NCBI GenBank assembly: GCA_004325065.1
Contig: PITI01000181.1
Span: 1-17,753, forward strand
Direction of reading: 5' to 3'
Origin: Hamiltosporidium magnivora
Lineage: Eukaryota; Microsporidia; Dubosqiidae
DNA length: 17,753 bases
The notes below the pieces were generated by a model. That model ran no database searches, had not been told where the DNA came from, and worked only from the letters and a program-made list of their open reading frames with translations. Below, piece by piece: positions 17,111-17,753 of the stretch (position 1 is its first letter; each line of letters begins with the position of its first letter). Both the position numbers and the translations under genes were made by a program.

Positions 17111-17753
17111 TTCACATATTTATTGCCAAGCAGATAGTTTTTTATGCGATTACCTTCTCTCAACCATTAAATGAAAAATTTGCTTATTATATAATTCAGT
17201 AATTTCCCGACGAAGACTCACCCGAAAGTTAAATTGGTTAAAAAAATATAAGAACCAATAAGAGTGGTACAATTAAGATATGTCTCTTTCTATTTGTTCA
17301 TAAATCTTACACAACCAGTAATGATGAGTAGAAGTGAACATAAAACCATTAAAAAAATTCTAATCGTTAAAAAAAATATTTGAAATAAAAGGTTTAAATT
17401 TTCTTCTAAATTGTATTATTAATCAAGAAAAACATAATAAATTTCTCTTTTTACTCTTTCTAACGTTTTCATTCTTTAAAAAAAGTTTAAATTTATTTGT
17501 TCTGATTTCTTATCTACGAATTTACAGATGCTTAAAAAATTTTATGATACAAATGCTGTTTTTTGCCGTTCTTCCGTGCAATTTATTTATATTCTCAATA
17601 ATAATTGCATAATACAAATATTGCTTGAATAGCTTCGTGGAACTTTATTCTCGATTAAATCAAAAGATTTTTAATAAAAATGACTTAGAATTTTTAGAAT
17701 AAATAAATCAAATAATACAGCATATAGTTAAAGGAACAGTGTTTTCAGACAAA
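17111..17753. other. AT-rich right end without a recognised gene
   Basis: About 640 bases with stops in all frames, no C-triplet before a usable start and no RNA gene that I can see. The window ends inside it. Confidence 0.5.

Overview
The window looks like a piece of an AT-rich, gene-poor microsporidian genome. Three long intact reading frames have no introns, and each has a C-triplet (CCC or CCCC) 1 to 6 bases before its ATG, preceded by AT-rich sequence. That is the start-proximal signal known from microsporidian genes. Two of the three also have AATAAA touching or next to the stop codon. The species cannot be fixed from the sequence. The low coding density (about 27%) and the many transposon remains point to one of the expanded genomes, such as those of species that live in arthropods, rather than a compact one.

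Layout. Positions 99-242 hold a minisatellite of alternating 21- and 20-bp units. Positions about 320-3393 (+) hold an almost full-length but badly decayed LINE: a 5' leader, an APE-type endonuclease, a reverse transcriptase and the C-terminal region. It resembles the RTE-like family of arthropod genomes whose endonuclease is often labelled 'craniofacial development protein 2-like'. Positions 4985-8068 (-) hold an intact 1027-residue predicted helical protein that I cannot name. It is flanked on both sides, in the same orientation (+), by remnants (4230-4425 and 8190-8790) of a second kind of LINE, the R2/R4 type with a restriction-like endonuclease. Positions about 10095-10350 (-) hold a 5'-leader-only copy of the first LINE family. 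Positions 11210-12574 (-) hold an intact 454-residue protein with a charged low-complexity centre. Positions 14940-15362 (+) hold the 3' end of another APE-type LINE. Positions 15771-16112 (+) hold an intact 113-residue membrane protein, followed by a 76-bp tandem duplication. Positions 16470-17110 form a stretch visibly richer in G+C, perhaps a Ty3/gypsy-like relic on the minus strand. The rest is AT-rich DNA in which I see no gene.

The three protein genes form no operon and share no recognisable pathway. The main story is host-type genes scattered among decayed retrotransposons of at least three lineages. One of these looks arthropod-like and could have come from the parasite's host.
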